From JAKSSE01 sp045597645 (GTDB lineage Bacteria; Bacillota; Clostridia; Lachnospirales; Lachnospiraceae), in NCBI GenBank assembly GCA_045597645.1, contig JAZLKM010000030.1:1-17280 (forward strand): a stretch of DNA of 17,280 nucleotides, in the 5' to 3' direction. How positions within the stretch are numbered: the stretch's first letter is position 1; every line of letters begins with the position of its first letter. A program made the translations under genes and the position numbers. Below, piece by piece: positions 14,884-17,280 of this stretch. The notes under the pieces were generated by a model. The model was given only the letters and a program-made list of their open reading frames with translations. It was not told the origin of the DNA and did not search any database.

Positions 14884-16683
14884 TCATTTTACATCCACCA
14901 GCTCATATACCATCACAGGAACTGTCTTCCCCTTGAGTGGTATCTCGCCTACCGGGTTGACTACTATTCTATCTCCAAGTATATCTATTACATCCTGCGA
15001 CAGCAGTACCTGCCCGGCCTTTGCATTTGCTTCAAGACGTGCTGCTGTATTTACAGTATCACCGATGGCTGTATAGTCCATTCTAAAGTCGCAGCCGATA
15101 TTTCCCACTACAGCATCTCCACAGTGTACCCCCACTCCAAAGCCTACAGTCTTGCCGGTTAATGCAAGCGCCTTTTCTTTTATGGCCTCGCTGCCAGCTA
15201 CTATGTCGTGAGCAGTACGCACTGCTTTGTAAACATAGTCATCTAAATCGAACGGAGAATTGAATACTGCCATAGTGGCGTCCCCGACAAATTTGTCCAA
15301 TGTTCCATAGTTATTAAAAATAGATGTCGTTGTAAGTGCGAGATACTCATTAAGTATCTCCACAACCATCTCAGGCTCAAGTGCCTCTGACAATGTGGTA
15401 AATCCTCTGATATCCACGAAGAGAACTGCTATGTCTCGTTTTTGTCCTCCAAGCTTAACCTCAAAGTCACCTTTTTTTGCGATAGCATCTACTACCTCAG
15501 GCGACACATACTGCCTGAATGCTTTAAGCACCTTTCTTCGCTTCAGCACTTCCTCCAGATAATGAAGCACTATGACCCCAATATAGCCAAGTACAATCCC
15601 CAGCATTAAGGCAAATACCGGAAGATATTTATGATTATTGGCACAGGTTATTCCCGCAAATATCTGTATTGCAATCAGTACCGCTCCGGAAATGCCCGCT
15701 ACAAGAAGTGACACATTTTGTGCCAGTAGCATAAATGCCATCACAACAAGTGCATATACCAAGGACGGAATAAAAGGCTTAACCTTGGTCATATACCGGC
15801 CATTTGCTATAGCTTCTAAAATATTGGCATGAATCTCTACACCATACATCTGGTTAGAATGTGAAGTTGGCACATTGTACGCATCCATCATACCAGGAGC
15901 ATAGGCTCCTATAAATACTATGCTGCCCTTAAACGCCTGCTTTGGAATCCTGCCCTCTACCACATCTGAAAACGACAATGCCTCATAGTCTCCCGGCTTA
16001 CCAGTGTACCTGATCATAAGGCTCTGGCCCGCATCTGTATCCGGAATATTGATACTCATCAGGCCCTTTTCTTCAAGGACTCTTGCAGTAGCAAATGCAA
16101 GGCACAGCGCATCATTTTCCCCGTCATATATAGTTGGAAAAAATGCTCTAACTGCCGAGTCTGACTTATCATTTATGGTATTGGCAAATCCGACTGTAGC
16201 ATACTCCATCAAGCCATCATAGGGATACTCCACCTGCTCTGTATGAAGTGAGTTGATGTACTTCTTGCCATTAGCATCCTCTTCTATGCTTGCCTTGAAT
16301 ACAAGATTAGAAGCACAAACCACTCCGCCAGCATTTTCGGCAGCCCTGGCAAAAGCCATATCCGCTGTCTCGTCCGTATCTCCCTGCAGTATCAAATCGA
16401 AGACACATATCGACGGGGCATTCTCCTCGTCCTCATAGAGTACATTTAGCAAATCTGCATATCTCTGCCGCGGCCAGGTCTTGTACGCCCCATACTCACT
16501 CATTGATTTTTCATCTATAGCTATAATCTTAATATCATTATTAAGTGCTACAGGTCTTTGGTACAGAGCATCCGTAACCACGTTGTCTATTCTGTTAAAT
16601 AATCCTGTAATACTAAACAGGAAAGTTAGTGTCCCTGCGACGAGGGACACTAACAATTGCTTTATCCTACTTTTTCTTTCCAA
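14884..16683 (-). CDS. CHASE2-domain class III adenylyl cyclase
   Basis: This 599-residue membrane enzyme should make cAMP in response to an external signal. An N-terminal helix (about 9-29) leads to an extracytoplasmic CHASE2 sensor (30-300), then three helices (about 304-325, 326-347, 353-375) and a cytoplasmic cyclase domain (410-599). Catalytic residues are complete and spaced as in cyanobacterial CyaC: metal-binding D424 (FVDIRGFT) and D468 (KFVGDA), adenine-selecting K464 and T538 (DYTAIGD), and transition-state N545 and R549 (NTAARLE). Adenylyl rather than guanylyl activity is therefore favoured. The start is a TTG at 16683, because an in-frame TAA lies two codons upstream and AGGA sits 8 bases before it. 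The gene overlaps the preceding gene by 22 bases. A perfect 12-bp hairpin lies within codons 10-20. Confidence 0.92.
   Translation of the reverse strand: MERKSRIKQLLVSLVAGTLTFLFSITGLFNRIDNVVTDALYQRPVALNNDIKIIAIDEKSMSEYGAYKTWPRQRYADLLNVLYEDEENAPSICVFDLILQGDTDETADMAFARAAENAGGVVCASNLVFKASIEEDANGKKYINSLHTEQVEYPYDGLMEYATVGFANTINDKSDSAVRAFFPTIYDGENDALCLAFATARVLEEKGLMSINIPDTDAGQSLMIRYTGKPGDYEALSFSDVVEGRIPKQAFKGSIVFIGAYAPGMMDAYNVPTSHSNQMYGVEIHANILEAIANGRYMTKVKPFIPSLVYALVVMAFMLLAQNVSLLVAGISGAVLIAIQIFAGITCANNHKYLPVFALMLGIVLGYIGVIVLHYLEEVLKRRKVLKAFRQYVSPEVVDAIAKKGDFEVKLGGQKRDIAVLFVDIRGFTTLSEALEPEMVVEILNEYLALTTTSIFNNYGTLDKFVGDATMAVFNSPFDLDDYVYKAVRTAHDIVAGSEAIKEKALALTGKTVGFGVGVHCGDAVVGNIGCDFRMDYTAIGDTVNTAARLEANAKAGQVLLSQDVIDILGDRIVVNPVGEIPLKGKTVPVMVYELVDVK
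16625..16654 (-). promoter_or_regulatory. Perfect 12-bp hairpin inside the cyclase start, 7 bases after the upstream stop
   Basis: GTTAGTGTCCCT (16625-16636) is an exact mirror of AGGGACACTAAC (16643-16654), with a 6-base loop. On the minus strand it lies just past the stop of the upstream gene and within codons 10-20 of the cyclase, followed by a short TTTC. It may attenuate transcription or limit ribosome flow between the two genes. Confidence 0.6.
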
Positions 16684-17280
16684 ATCTTATTTCCTGCATC
16701 ATCTGTGCTTAAGTCAAACTCTTTAGTTTGAACAAACGTATCATAAATTCCTGAAGCTGGCCTAGACTCACGATAACGGTCCTCCTTTAAGGTATTTCCA
16801 TCAATGGTATACCTGGCCTGCTGTCCAAGAGTTATAGTTCCTGGCTGATCAGATGAAGAAGGAATCGTATAATCAGCATATCCTGTCAGCTTTCCATCCC
16901 CGTTGTATGTTGGAGTTAGAGAACCAAGAGTCGCTCCATTGCCTTCATTATCCACAGCGGCTGTAGGATCTGCTACCCAGCCTGTTATTTTTCCATCTGC
17001 ATCCTTAACCGCGCTGTAGCCCAGAGAACCGTCTGCCTTTACAAGTCTTGTATCTGTATCCGTCTGATGATAGCTATAACCAGGATACGTTACCGCTCCT
17101 GTTGCATCAACTGTAGCCGCTGTACCGTCTGGAGCATTTGCATATCCGCCGGCACCACCCGAAGGTGTAGTTCCATCTCCCGACGGGGTGGTTCCATCTC
17201 CCGACGGCGTGGTTCCATCTCCTGACGGGGTAGTTCCATCTCCCGATGGCGTGGTTCCATCTCCTGACGGCGTTGTTCCA
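16662..17280 (-). CDS. 3' part of a repeat-bearing, probably secreted protein
   Basis: The 5' end lies outside the window; 206 codons are visible, starting with a partial codon at 17280. The first 42 residues are six copies of a Gly-Thr-Thr-Pro-Ser-Gly-Asp heptad, the last ending in Gly-Gly. After this linker comes a region of about 160 residues rich in G, D, T and Y, with recurring patterns such as DADGKITGW (around 16992-17018) and NGDGKLTGY. It is low in hydrophobic residues and has no visible transmembrane segment here, which fits an exported or surface protein. FecR-type proteins are often encoded before CHASE2 cyclases in clostridia, so this could be the tail of one, but the diagnostic domain would lie beyond the window and I cannot confirm it. 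Its stop overlaps the cyclase start by 22 bases, so the two are in one operon. Confidence 0.75.
   Translation of the reverse strand, partial: GTTPSGDGTTPSGDGTTPSGDGTTPSGDGTTPSGDGTTPSGGAGGYANAPDGTAATVDATGAVTYPGYSYHQTDTDTRLVKADGSLGYSAVKDADGKITGWVADPTAAVDNEGNGATLGSLTPTYNGDGKLTGYADYTIPSSSDQPGTITLGQQARYTIDGNTLKEDRYRESRPASGIYDTFVQTKEFDLSTDDAGNKIWKEKVG
17154..17279 (-). repeat. 21-bp tandem repeat encoding GTTPSGD heptads
   Basis: Six in-frame units of 21 bases are visible and the array runs off the window edge. Copies differ mainly at third codon positions (for example ACC/ACG/ACT/ACA for Thr), so the peptide is conserved while the DNA has drifted. It is a flexible Pro/Gly/Thr linker in the upstream gene of the cyclase operon. 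Confidence 0.9.

Noticed and set aside
17154..17280. CRISPR-like regular repeats at the right edge
   Set aside because: The 21-bp units are contiguous without spacers and encode an in-frame heptad linker.

Overview
The window looks like chromosome from a low-to-moderate GC anaerobic Firmicute, most probably a Lachnospiraceae-type Clostridium relative (Butyrivibrio/Roseburia-like). This is inferred from strong AGGAGG-type ribosome sites, clean sigma-A promoters, a FeoA-FeoB fusion followed by a tiny Cys-rich FeoB-associated protein, and an AlgI/DltB-type MBOAT plus AlgJ-like O-acylation pair. No RNA gene, CRISPR array, insertion sequence or prophage was seen.

Layout. Bases 1-250 hold no gene I can recognise. 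A c-di-GMP phosphodiesterase (HD-GYP, minus, 294-1376) is divergent from a small polytopic membrane protein (plus, 1520-2083), with a shared inverted repeat between their promoters. A bidirectional terminator separates these from a half-size ABC exporter (minus, 2165-3961). UDP-glucose 6-dehydrogenase (plus, 4173-5420) follows and meets the next operon tail-to-tail with no spacer. From 10748 down to 5421 runs a tight five-gene minus-strand operon: a chimeric ArsR-histidine kinase-receiver regulator, a lipoprotein, an acyltransferase-3, an MBOAT O-acyltransferase and an AlgJ/AlgX-like SGNH protein. The last four junctions are an 11-bp gap, two TAATG overlaps and a zero gap. Upstream on the same strand is a second operon (14397 to 10866): a GH88/GH105-like unsaturated-uronyl hydrolase, FeoAB and the FeoB-associated peptide. 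A 64-residue unknown protein (14628-14822, plus) has a perfect consensus promoter. The right end carries a CHASE2-adenylyl cyclase (minus, 14884-16683) overlapped by the 3' end of a repeat-bearing gene that runs off the window.

How the genes fit together. UDP-glucuronate production (ugd), surface O-acylation (MBOAT, AlgJ-like, AT3) and an intracellular uronyl hydrolase are all consistent with building or handling acidic surface or dietary polysaccharide. The window also carries two nucleotide second-messenger enzymes, for c-di-GMP breakdown and cAMP synthesis. The most unusual element is the regulator that heads the O-acylation operon. Its N-terminus is an ArsR winged helix, its middle is a histidine-kinase-like dimerisation domain followed by an ATPase-like region lacking its glycine boxes, and its C-terminus is an intact receiver. 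This suggests a phosphorelay-controlled repressor or activator of envelope modification.
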